Assembly: GCA_041394905.1 (NCBI GenBank)
Contig: JAWKHJ010000017.1
Location: 1-64,000 of the forward strand
DNA: 64,000 nt
Direction of reading: 5' to 3'
Origin: RI-231 sp041394905
GTDB lineage: Bacteria; Acidobacteriota; Terriglobia; Bryobacterales; UBA6623
Position numbers and translations under genes: made by a program. The stretch's first letter is position 1, and the number at the start of each line of letters is the position of its first letter. The notes below the pieces were generated by a model. The model was not told where the DNA came from. It was given only the letters and a program-made list of their open reading frames with translations, and made no database searches. Shown here piece after piece: positions 1 through 9,246 of the stretch.

Positions 1-913
1 CGCCTTTCTCGAGCAGGCGACGCGCGATGAGCATCTGGCGGCCGTGCAGCGTGTCGCCGTAGAGGTCGCGGACCGTTTGCGGTTCCTTCGAGATGTCGAA
101 GACGTCGGCGGCTTCCATCTGCATACGGAAGGCGAGCTCGAAGCTCTGGATGCGCGCTTCGAGGAGCTGGTCTTCTTGCCGTTCAGCTTGGTGCGCGCGG
201 TTGAGCTCTTGCAGCAAATCGAGCTGGCGGCGCTGCTCGTCGCGGGTCGAATAGGGGTTCCGGACGTTGGCGATGAGCTTGTCGAGGTCGGTCTCGCGTG
301 TATCGACGTGGGTAGCTTGGTAAGCGCCGGGGAGGAAGGCTGAGCGCCAGTTCTTGGCCCCCCAGACTGGGTAGCCGCCGGGGCACAGGGTGATGAAGCC
401 GGGGAGATTGCGGTTCTCGGTTCCGAGGCCGTAGGTGAGCCAGGAGCCGAAGCTGGGGCGCGATTGTTGGGTGGCGCCGCAGTTCATCATCATCAGCGAC
501 GGGCCGTGGTTGGGCACGTCGGTGTGCATGGAGCGGATGACGCAAAGCTTGTCGGCGTGGGCGCCGACTTTGGAGAAGATCTCGCTGACCTCGAGGCCGC
601 TCTCGCCGTGGCGCTGGAACTGGAAGGGCGAGGGGAAGGCGGCGCCGGTTTGGCGCTCGGTGCGCAGGTGGATGGGCAACGCCTTGCCGGCGTAGGTTGC
701 GAGGGCGGGCTTCGGGTCGAAGGTATCGACCTGCGAAGGGCCGCCGTTCATGAAGATGTGCAGGACGCGCTTGGCCTTCGCCGGCAGCGGCGGCGGTTTG
801 GGGGCGAGCGGGTCGGCGGGGTCGAAGGACGGAGCTTCGGCGCCGAGCAGGGCGGCGAGGCCGAGCCAGCCCATGCCCATTCCGGAATTGCGGAGCAGCT
901 CGCGGCGCGTCAC
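1..913 (-). CDS. DUF1501 family protein, C-terminus beyond the left edge
   Basis: Secreted protein of the DUF1501 family (alkaline phosphatase/sulfatase-like fold, exact role unknown), common in Acidobacteria and Planctomycetes. About 304 uninterrupted residues are visible; the family usually has 430-480. The N-terminus TRRELLRNSGMGMGW looks like the family's Tat-type leader, followed near residue 50 by HIFMNGGPSQVDTFDPKP and later by MHTDVPNHGPSLMMMN, both family blocks. GTG at 913 is chosen because it opens the leader; there is no clear Shine-Dalgarno sequence, so the start is provisional. Such genes normally sit just after a DUF1549/DUF1553 gene, as the second copy at 39774-41225 does. No such partner lies upstream here. 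Confidence 0.8.
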   Translation of the reverse strand, partial: MTRRELLRNSGMGMGWLGLAALLGAEAPSFDPADPLAPKPPPLPAKAKRVLHIFMNGGPSQVDTFDPKPALATYAGKALPIHLRTERQTGAAFPSPFQFQRHGESGLEVSEIFSKVGAHADKLCVIRSMHTDVPNHGPSLMMMNCGATQQSRPSFGSWLTYGLGTENRNLPGFITLCPGGYPVWGAKNWRSAFLPGAYQATHVDTRETDLDKLIANVRNPYSTRDEQRRQLDLLQELNRAHQAERQEDQLLEARIQSFELAFRMQMEAADVFDISKEPQTVRDLYGDTLHGRQMLIARRLLEKG

Positions 914-1001
914 GGGTAGGAGTATATCAGGAGCGCCGGCGTGGCAGATTCTGTCAGGTTTTGGCTGAGATTTCGCGATTTTCGTTGATCAGAGAAGTTG
1001 A

Positions 1002-1028
1002 GGCCCGGCTGATGTTCTCAGCCGGGCC
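1002..1028. repeat. Perfect 11-bp inverted repeat (hairpin)
   Basis: GGCCCGGCTGA (1002-1012) pairs perfectly with TCAGCCGGGCC (1018-1028) around a 5-base loop. On the plus strand it is followed by CCTTTCC, a weak T tract, so it could be an intrinsic terminator. No plus-strand gene precedes it in the window, so its target is unclear. Confidence 0.55.
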
Positions 1029-1167
1029 CCTTTCCTGCCGTTCGCCGCAGGCGCGTACTCGTGGAACCGGTTCCCTACTACCGCGGAATCTTGTCGAATG
1101 CGGGCGGCTTACAAGGCCCAGCCGCCAGGGCGCTTAGGAGAATTTTAGGGTTGGACTGCGCAGTGAG

Positions 1168-1200
1168 AGCCGGCCGCATCTCCGTGGCCGGCTTCTTTGT
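1168..1200 (+). terminator. Terminator-like hairpin
   Basis: AGCCGGCC (1168-1175) pairs perfectly with GGCCGGCT (1186-1193) around a 10-base loop and is followed by TCTTTGT. The shape fits a plus-strand intrinsic terminator, but no coding region lies directly upstream on that strand. It could end a non-coding transcript or be a relic. Confidence 0.4.
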
Positions 1201-1653
1201 CCGCTTTCAGGGTAACGCGGGGTTGCAAGGATTCCAGGGCGGCGCGGGGGAGCTGCTGCACGTAAACCTTTGACTCAGAGGGGGTTCGCGACACATCACG
1301 AGGTTGCGAAACGCTGTGATGGCGACGCTTGATTGTGGGATGGATGCCGCCGCCAGCCACAATCGCATACCGCGGGAGCGCCTTTCGGGCTCCGTCCCCG
1401 ATTGCGCCAGGCTAGCGCGCCATGCGCGCATGGTTGGCAGGGCGGTCGAGATATTTCAAGGCTGTCCCTAGTTTTCCTATAGCGCTCAGCCGCTGCGCCC
1501 CAAATGGACCAACCGGAGCCTACCAAGGCTAGGGGGTCCAACCAATTCTGGGTAGCTCCAACAGTTCTTCTTGCATATCACGTTTTTGGCAGGCACTATC
1601 GAGTTAATCTGAACGTCAGGACATATAGACAGTCTCAGGAGCCGGCGGTATCG

Positions 1654-2193
1654 TTGTCGTACGCGATCTTCCTGCTGGTCGCTACCACGTTTGCGTCGAA
1701 GCTTCCGGCTATCTCGACCCCTGCAGATGGGGATCAAGTCCGACCCCAACCTCGCCGAGAGAGTTCGACGCGTATGCGAGCGTGTTAGGCTACAACCCGG
1801 GAGCGCCCGTCGAAGTAAGAGTCGACGATCCACAACGCTCCTCGCGACAGCTGGATCCAATGGCTTGGTACTCCTGGTCTGATCGTTGGCGTTCGAATTC
1901 TCGACGGTGACGATCCGGGAGCGTATAGATTTCATCAAATGTCTCCTGTCGCTTTCGACGATGAAGGCCTAACCTATCGCGCGACGGTCCCAATTGACAC
2001 GGCGCTGTACCTATGGGTATACACTCGTGAGCTCGTCATTCGCGACGAAACGGGGAAGGATGTTCCCATGAAAGGCGTGGCCTTGCCGTTCGAAAACGAG
2101 AATGCCGAGGCTCCTACGGTCTTCCGGTTTGAAGTGGCAAATCGCTTGCAACGGTTCCATAGTTATGATGTTTGCTCTTATCGCCTCTACTAG
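1654..2193 (+). CDS. Secreted hypothetical protein, frame-broken
   Basis: Function not recognised. A TTG at 1654, preceded by a Shine-Dalgarno-like AGGAG at about 1637, opens a hydrophobic leader (SYAIFLLVATTFASKLPAIS). The coding signal then moves to another frame near 1770 (EFDAYASVLGYNPGAPVEVR) and again near 1860 (GTPGLIVGVRILDGDDPGAY), ending in the intact stretch 1939-2193 (residues such as YRATVPIDTALYLWVY). The last part looks like a beta-rich domain. The end overlaps the start of the TIGR03437 gene, which suggests co-expression. Two probable one-base errors explain the breaks; true decay is the alternative. The domain is not assignable by eye. Confidence 0.4.
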
Positions 2194-3711
2194 CGTTTGC
2201 GGGACGTGCGTTGGCGCAGGAACCTATCGAGATCTCAGCTGGCGGCATAGTAAATGGTGCCTCGTTCTCGGCAATGAGGTCTCGCCTGGCGGCGTTGCGT
2301 CGATCTTTCGAGAGGGTTTCACCACCGAGACTGGCGTGGCCGATATTCCCCTTCCGGAATCCTTGATTGGAGTCCGGGTATTATTCGGGAGCTTTCGGAC
2401 GTCTTTTCTTCGTCTCGCCCACACAGATCAACGTGCAGGCCCCCGTAGGTCTCATGAACCTGATCGAGCAGGGGGTTACCGAGGTCACTGTGACGGTGAT
2501 ACGCGGATGGCGCCGAAGCGTCCCAGAACGTAGCGATGCGCCCGAGGAGCCCTGGCGTCTTCTTGCTTGATGGGATGGCTTGTGGTCAGGGAGCTGTACT
2601 CAACTTCAACGACGGTGCCGTATCGGTCAACAGTTCAGACAACCCGGTCCGCCCGGAGGGATTGTCAGCGTTTTCGCCACGGGCCTAGGGGCTGGCAGTC
2701 ACACACCAGCCCTCGGATGGCGAGCCCGCGCTCTCGAATCCACTGAGCCCATTCCTTGCTGCCGTCCGTGGTTGTAGGCTCGCCGACGGGCGAGCACGTT
2801 GGGGTCGGTGAGATCTTGTGGGCCGAAAGGCTCCCGGGCTCGTCGGCGTGGATCAGATCAATCTCAGACTCTTGGAGGACGCGCCCCTAGGCTGTGCTGT
2901 TCCGATGGTTATCGGCTACCCTTCGACCGTTGCTCAGGCTGTGGCATTGAGCATAGGAGTGGGCGTGAACTCCCTGCGAGACGCGGCAACAGCGTTCAGC
3001 GGGTTTGATCGAGCTAGTAGAGGAGACTGAGGGCGATACCGGAGATACAAAGCTGACGATTCACGCCGGGTTCGAGCAGTCGGAGTTTACGGTAGCGCCT
3101 CCTTCCTGCGCCCTCCGCAGGATGTCAGTGTGAGACCGATTTGGGCGGAGTTCCTCCACAGTGCGGCCGGTTTGCTCCGTCTGCGCTCGATGCTGGTGTC
3201 CTCACGATCGGTGGTTCTGGCTTAGATGCCGTGACCGTCACACCCGATGAAAGTTCTCGTTATCCTCCGGCTATGGTTGATGGCGTATTGGTCCCAGGGA
3301 TTATACTGTCTCGGCTTCCGGAGGGGTGGCGGTTGGCTCGTTCGACGGTTCATCGCGCCCGAGGCGATTGATGTCTCGACCGATTTCCCCGCTTGGTACG
3401 GTGATTCCCGCAGGCGAGCCCGTGACGGTTGCCTGGACCGGCGGAACCGACGAAAGCACTGTCGTCCTGGAAGTCAGATCAACGTCTGCGAACGAGACTC
3501 AGCGCTGCCGCTGTACGATTGAAGGCGACGCAGGTCAGGTCGTGCTTGGCACCGTAGGCGGGCATTTGCCTCTAATCTCCGGCGATGCCAGATCACAATC
3601 ACTCAGATTCCGGTTCCACCTGGAGTGGGTGCGGTCCCTATAGACGATCTAAGCGAAGGCGGCTCGTTTCGGAAGCGAGTTCGCCTGTACCAAAACCTAA
3701 CTCTCCAGTAG
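2168..3711 (+). CDS. TIGR03437-domain secreted protein, frame-broken
   Basis: Secreted protein with the Solibacter-type repeat domain TIGR03437, function unknown, found in large numbers in Solibacter relatives. The leader LLLSPLLAFAGRALAQ is followed by the family opening EPIEISAGGIVNGASFSA; the ATG codons at 2165-2170 sit one base out of frame with it. The rest is spread over several frames: SPGGVASIFREGFTTETG, FFVSPTQINVQAPVGL, NPVRPGGIVSVFATGLG, then a C-terminal part with DYTVSASGGVAVGSFDG, PVTVAWTGGTDESTVV and PVPPGVGAVPIDDLSEGG before a TAG at 3709-3711. The order of motifs matches intact family members, so the gene is complete in content. At least four frame breaks are present. Whether it is decayed or badly called cannot be decided from sequence alone. 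Confidence 0.6.
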
Positions 3712-3765
3712 CGAGCCGTCGCCTGTTAGCGAACCCGAAAGCCCGACAGGGCAACGGTCGTACCA

Positions 3766-4530
3766 TCAACGCCTTGGCGAGCTATACTCCTTGCCTTCGG
3801 AAAGGGCAGCGGTCAGCAATTTCGGCAACCTCGGCATCTCGCTCGCTTCGACTCCGCAATCTGGATGCTCCAGCACCGCCACGAGCAACTGATTCGTATC
3901 CTGGCTCGCCCGCACCGCCATCATCCCGGCGGTTCATCTTGAGCACGGCGATGTGCGTGTTCATCTCGTCGGCAGTCGAGGAGCGTCGCCGCTTCCAGCT
4001 CCAGGATGGCCCGCTCGTTTGCCTTGGCCTTGGCGCGCTGTAGTCGAGCACCTCGATGCCGTGCAGGTTCGCGGCGTCGGTCAACTCGACGGTTGCGTAG
4101 TCCGTCTTGACGCGCTCGACTTGGTTGGCGGGGATGTTCGCGAGGGCGGCGCCGAAAGCGCGCAGCGGTGAGCCATGACCGTCATTGGGGCGCGGCGGTA
4201 GCCGGGGATGACACCCGCGCCGGTGTTGACGGCCTGAGTCCAGCCGCCGCTCGTGCCGTAGACGTCGGTCGAGCTGGAGTAGCGCCACGCGCGGCTCAGC
4301 GCGTGGCGCGGCAGGCCGGGAGCTGCTTGGCCATCCACCACAGGAAATGCTCGTACTCGAGGATGAGCTGCTCGTAGGTCAGCCGAGCTGCTCGTACTGC
4401 TTGCGTGGCGCTTGATGGCGCCGCGGCTAGGCGGGCGCGAAGATGCCCTGGCACTGGTCGAGGCTGACCGAGTAGCCGTCGTGCATAACCACAAGGGACA
4501 GAGCCCAAGAGCACTAGTCGGGCTCCGTTC
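3766..4530 (-). CDS. Possible VirB5/TrbJ-like secreted protein, frame-broken
   Basis: Unknown protein with the general features of VirB5/TrbJ-type conjugation proteins: a probable hydrophobic leader (LCPLWLC, start near 4530 uncertain), a helical segment (LTYEQLILEYEHFLWWMAKQ), a middle part (AFGAALANIPANQVERVKTD) and a long C-terminal helix with KANERAILELEAATL, TADEMNTHIAVLKMN and RASQDTNQLLVAVLEH. The QDTN..L ending after alternating Ala/Gln heptads is what suggests TrbJ/VirB5. Three or more frame changes are needed to read it. No other type IV secretion gene is visible nearby, so the assignment is weak. The stop could be TGA at 3766-3768 or lie slightly upstream in another frame. Confidence 0.35.
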
Positions 4531-4554
4531 CCGATTCGCCAGCGCCCCCAACAA

Positions 4555-7441
4555 TCAGTAAGACCGTGGGCCGAAGGTGATCCAGAAGTAGCTCTGGGCG
4601 TTAACCAACCCGCAGGAGGCCGCTTTGTTCCTGGCCGTCCCGAATGTAGTTCGCTTGCACGTCATAGATAAGCTCGCGGTCTCCTCTTGCGAATCTCGAA
4701 GTTGACGCCGTCGAACAGCAGCAAAGGTACAAGGGAACGTCTCGAAGCGATAGCCCGCGCTGGAACCGGATTCCGGTCTGCTCGAGAATCTTCCGTGCCA
4801 AGTGGAGCCGCTGATGGTTTGCGTCGCCGCGTCGTACGTCCCCTCGACGCGCCTTCGGTATAGAGCCAGCGGTCGCCGCTCGGCGTCGGTTCGCTAGCCC
4901 ACGAACCCTCCATGCGGAACGACGACCCATTCCACACGACATCCGCGTATTTCTGACCGAGGTCGGACCAGTTGGTGTAGACCACGTCTGGGCAGGCCAG
5001 CTCGTCGCCGGAGCCGGGGTCCGTGCAACGGACGACGGCGCGCAGACTGGCGCGAAGCTCGGGCTGGGCCTGCATCTTGACGAGTACGTCGTCGGACTGG
5101 TCGGCCTTCACCTCGAAGAGCGCTTCCACGTCCGACACGCCTGTATACGGCGCGACAGCCCGGTGATTCGCGATTAGGATCCAGATCGGCACCCCATTTT
5201 CGAGCGGAACCTCCGGGCTCAGCCGCAGCACCGAGGATCCAGTAACTTCACCCAGGTAGCTGAGGTCGTCTGGCCAAAGCCCTCATAGAGCAAAGCCGTG
5301 GAGTGCTCGCCTTGGGGCAGGCTCACCTCGATGGACTTTCCCTCCGGCACGTCGGAGATCAGTTGCAGTTTGCCCAGCAGCGCGCTCAAGTCAGGCGCGG
5401 ATTTCCAGGGCATCCGCACCACTGCATCTTCCACTGCGGGATCGAGCACTCCACGCCACCGCACACCCTCCTGGAGGAGCAGTTCCCCGACGAAAACCCG
5501 AGCGGCCAGTACTCGAACACAAAGAAGTTCTCGATGAACGCTGCGCCGAAGTCCGGCCACTTGGCCGCAAACTGGACGCCGCCTTGGACGAGCGCGTCAA
5601 TGGGGGTGTTCGACGGGGTCCAGCGCCGGGTAGTGTCGCCGATCTCAACCGGATCCGCTGGCATCAGCGCTCAGGGGAAATGGACGAAGGGAGGCTGCCC
5701 CGGCCCCGTGATCCCACGGGGAATACCCGCCGGCGCCGCCCCCGTACTGCAAAGACCGGTTTAGAAAGAACAGGGCGTTTTCTAAACGTTTCCTCCGTAT
5801 GAAAGAGGGCCTTGGCTCGAATCGCGGCGCAACTGCGTATCGTCGTACCAGACGGCCACCGCCTCGTGGAACCAGGTCCAAGGGGTAGGGGGCGCGCCGT
5901 GACGGAACTCCGTCATCCGATCGGACTGCGCCTGCAGGTAGTGGCAGAGAGAGGTCCGGAGGTTGACGTACATCCATTCCGGGATCGATCTCGACCGCGA
6001 TCGTGTTCTGCCGCTCGAAGCTGGAGTAGCGGAACGGCTCCCGCTCCGAGGCGGGCGTTGACGAACGAGATGGGGACGGGGGATTCGGCGCCAACCCTTG
6101 CCGTCTCGAAGCCTAGATACGGGAGCCGCTCCAAGTGCTGGCGGATCATGGTATCGAGGCCTTGCACGGCCTGCACTGGCATGGAGCGGTCATGACAGCA
6201 TGGAACCGTCCATCGACGAGATCCGCAGACGATCCCATAGCTGATGTACAGCAGTTGTTGCCGGGCTCGAGGCGACAGGGCCTCGCGAGGCGTGACTTCA
6301 GCGGACAACCGGAGCGGCTGGGCGGCCGCCAAACGCATCGGCAGGGTCGCGGATGCGAGGTCGTGGAGACAGTAGCCCCACCAGCGTCAGCCCCGGCCCC
6401 GCCTTCCTCCTCAATCACGCTCAGGATAGGCCGGACCGGAGCCGGATTCGTCAGCGGGAGCGACACGGCGACGGGTCCCCGGTAGCATCCGGCAGTCCCT
6501 CTAAAATGAACAGACCGGAGTCCGCCGAGGCTCCCCGAGCCCTGGCTGAGTGGAGCGCCACCGACGTTCCCGCGGCGACGGCGCCCGCTGGAATCGTCAT
6601 CGCCGCTCCGCTTACCGGTGAGCGATCCGCCCGATGCGGAAACGGTGGCGGACGCCAGCGAGGTCAGGGCGAGTGCGCACTCCAGAGTGATGTTTTTCTG
6701 GGAGACGCTGCGGCCCGCGGTGACCGCAATCGCGCGTCCCGCGGTCGCCGTCTCGGGGATCTGAAAATTCACCTGATAGAGACCGACAAAGCTCGGCGCC
6801 AAGCCCGCGAAGTAGACCGTCGCCGGGTTGCCGTTTACGGTCACTCTCGACGGGTGTTGTCACCCAACTCAGAGGGTCTGCGCCCCCAGCCTCGCCCGCC
6901 TTCGACCGCGGGATCGACGGCGCCGAGTCCCGTCAGATACAGAACCAGCCATTCGCCGGCCTGCGCAGGAGCCTGTTCGGACACGAGCGAGCCGTCCACA
7001 TGAGTCAGGATCGCTTCACCCAGCCCGTCCTGCGTTTTGGTGAACAGATTCGAAGCCACTGTCACGCTCGAGATCACGCTGCTCGGCCGCCCGCCGTGAG
7101 AACCCGCACGCTGACTGTGGCGGATGCCAGCTCATAGGGCAGTTGGGCGTTGATCTGGCCCGGTGAGACAAAGAACAGCGGCGCTCGCTGGGCCCGAGGC
7201 CGTCGTGGACCTCGACGCTCACGCCCAGAAGCGTATCGGGCAGAGGGACGTTGCGCGCCACATCCACCCCGGGCGCAAGGTTCTCCCCAAAGATGGAGAC
7301 AATCATGCCCGGCGCGATGGTGACGGAGTAGTCGGCGCTGTTGACCACGCCGCCCTCGAAGACAACCGGCGGCGCAGCGCCGACAGTTGGAGCCAAAGCC
7401 ACGGCCGTAGCGATCGTGACAACGAGAGCGAGCCCGGTCAT
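4555..7441 (-). CDS. Large secreted TIGR03437 protein with ZU5-like and gluzincin-like parts, frame-broken
   Basis: Secreted multidomain protein, function unknown. ATG at 7441 follows a good GGAGGT site (7448-7453) and opens a leader ending in PTVGAA. Next come TIGR03437 blocks (VVNSADYSVTIAPGMIVSIF; NPATVYFAGLAPSFVGLYQV), a region like ZU5 (TVSASGGSLTG and GPVAVSLPLTNPAP), then a part whose WTWFHEAVAVWYDDTQL has an H-E-x-x-x-x-W arrangement like peptidase-MA/gluzincin proteins. The C-terminal third (VPLENGVPIWILIANHRAV; QSDDVLVKMQAQPELRASLR) is unassigned. At least five frame breaks occur, so joining everything into one gene of about 950 residues is an inference; two adjacent genes are possible. 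The stop is 4555 in one frame or 4601 in another. Confidence 0.5.
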
Positions 7442-7447
7442 GGGACC

Positions 7448-7453
7448 ACCTCC
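7448..7453 (-). promoter_or_regulatory. Ribosome binding site fixing the 7441 start
   Basis: The minus strand reads GGAGGT, seven bases before the ATG at 7441. It settles the start of the large TIGR03437 protein; an in-frame upstream extension to about 7558 lacks such a site. Confidence 0.7.
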
Positions 7454-7698
7454 GAAGTTAGCAACGGAATAGTGGCTGCACGCCAGAGTTCTCGCGCCGG
7501 ACGCTTCTAGTGAGCAGCGGACGGCAAGAGGAAAGGCTTCGTCCGGACGAATCCGCAAAGTGGCGAGGAGGTCAGCGGGGATTTGGCGAAAGGGAGACGC
7601 GGCAGGCCACCGCCTGACGGCCGTCGAACCGCGCTCCGCTTGTCCGGCTTGCGCTGTGAAAACGAGCCGGCCAATTGCCGAAAACTAGACGGGTCTGG

Positions 7699-7832
7699 TT
7701 AGACTCCCCAGTAGCCAAAGAACCAGACTAAAGTCACCCCAATGACCGCAACAGCAATCGCGGCGACCGCCGCCTCCATCACCATCAGCTTTTGTCTTCT
7801 GCAGTGGTTTGGGGCCGGAGTTCGTCAAACAT
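7699..7832 (-). CDS. Small single-pass membrane protein, one frame error
   Basis: Short protein of about 44 residues, not recognised. The N-terminus MFDELRPQTTAEDK is charged; a one-base frame change in a run of four A bases then leads to LMVMEAAVAAIAVAVIG and VTLVWFFGYWGV with a TAA at 7699-7701. Read with one extra A, the protein is a soluble head plus one transmembrane helix. A purine-rich GAGAGG precedes the ATG. The hydrophobic helix is far longer than chance would give, and the break at a homopolymer is typical of a consensus error. Confidence 0.5.
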
Positions 7833-8168
7833 GGACTTTGTCCTCTCGTTTGATTGGTTGACGTGATCGCTTCCACCCGTTAGGAAGCGCGCTGGGTAAG
7901 GTTTCCCCGGCCGGATGCTATCACACGCAGTACGAGAATCCAAGGAAATTCATCGGAGGTTTTGAATTGTTTGCGTGATATTGCGCGAAGCGAGCGTGTG
8001 CTTCCAAGCATTGCGTCAAGGCTGGCCGAGGAGGCTCGGGCGGCCTTGCAGATCGACGTCGACCTGGACGCGGAGGGCTTTGCCGTGTTGGAGAATGGCT
8101 GCCGTCGGGGCCGCCGACAAGCAGGCGGTCACCATCGCGGCGCAGCGTGAGGGGCAGCGGACGTCGGG
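7833..8168. other. Intergenic stretch, no clear gene
   Basis: This gap of 336 bases lies between the small membrane protein and the next minus-strand gene. A plus-strand TTG-started frame at 7962-8150 (62 codons, including ASRLAEEARAALQIDVDLD) has some coding look, but it has no clear ribosome site and no family I recognise. I see no promoter or terminator I would defend. Confidence 0.3.
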
Positions 8169-9183
8169 TTAACGCTCGACCGAGCCTGAGGCGCGGTCCC
8201 AACGCAGGAGGCCACCGGAGCGCATTGCGCCTTCCGGGTGCTGGCAAAGACCAAGCCAAACCGCGTCGGATTCCACCAGGATGGCGGATGTGGACCAGTC
8301 GGCCATCTCGGGCGGACGCACGAGGGTGAAGCGCTCGGTTGCGGGATCGAACCAGCCGAAGCCGCCAACGCCGGTTGCGCCTTCTCCGTCATAGAAGCTG
8401 ATGCCGAACCAGAGCTTGCCTTCGTGGAGTTGGGCGGTCCGATGGTCTCGTTGAATTGGTAGTCAACGTTTGGATTGAGCGCCGCCTTTTCCGGCCGGGC
8501 GGAGAGGAACCTGCGCGGGTGGAGATGGGAACGACGAAGCGCTGGTTCTGGTTTGCGAATTTCAGCCGGGCAAAATAGGTCGCGTCCGCGCCAAACCCGA
8601 GAGCGCGAATCCGCCCGCAAAGCGGGCGGCAGGGCAGTGCAACCCGATCGATGCGCCGGCGCGGCGGGCTCGAGCCTCCACGGGGGGCCAAAGACGTCGA
8701 CTCCGGGACCAAACTCGTCGGGCGCGGAGCGTCTTCGAGCGGGGATCGAAGAAGTATTTCAGCAGCGGCGCCTGGAAGCCGTAGTCACTGGTGCGGACGA
8801 CGACGACCGAGGCGGCGTCGGCGCGCAGGACCGTCACCTCTCCTCCGAACTGAGCGGCGTCGGCGTCGATCGTGATCTCGCTGGCGTGGCGGATCGTTGT
8901 GGAGACGAGAAACAAGCTGAGAAGGTCCTTTTCCTGAGCCAGTGGATGTCCGTCGGGCGCTTGCCCCAACCGTCCGATGGTGCGCCGGCGCGTACGAGGA
9001 GCAGGTCGAAGTCCGCGTTGATCGGGCGGCGGTCGATGGTGGTGAAGTGGCGGAGGTCTGGGTCGCGCCGTTGAAAGGCTTTCGATGACGGCTGCTGTCG
9101 CGGAATTCGAGGGTTGACGGTCTGTTGGGGGAAGCCCGGGGCCGCGATGAAGGCGAGGGTCGTGAGAGCGAGGACGCCCGCAT
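8169..9183 (-). CDS. Secreted hypothetical protein, frame-broken
   Basis: Not recognised. The ATG at 9183 is followed, one frame away, by a leader-like stretch (VLALTTLAFIAAPGFPQQ). Coding then passes through DLRHFTTIDRRPINADFDLL, HASEITIDADAAQFGGEVTV, DYGFQAPLLKYFFDP and NPNVDYQFNETIGPP to a clean C-terminus with GKLWFGISFYDGEGATG, GGFGWFDPATERFTLVRPPE and AILVESDAVWLGLCQHPEG before TAA at 8169-8171. The last part, with spaced W/F-G-x-D-x-A turns, resembles the blades of a beta-propeller (two-component-regulator type). At least three frame breaks. It lies downstream of, and in the same direction as, the sulfatase gene and could be co-transcribed with it. Confidence 0.45.
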
Positions 9184-9246
9184 GAGGCTACGGTAGCGCC
9201 GCGAGGCCGGAAGCGCAGTGTGGAAGCGTACGCCCGAGGTTAGTAG

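Larger units (their letters stand above)
914..1653. other. Intergenic stretch without a supported gene
   Basis: No reading frame here has coding character that I trust. The stretch holds two strong inverted repeats (1002-1028 and 1168-1193) and a 12-base palindrome GGAACCGGTTCC at 1063-1074. Base composition drops in GC towards 1560-1650, where the next gene begins. Confidence 0.5.

Noticed and set aside
1145..1360. Minus-strand frame of 71 codons in the first intergenic stretch
   Set aside because: It spans a hairpin with a T-rich tail, has no ribosome site and shows no recognisable domain.
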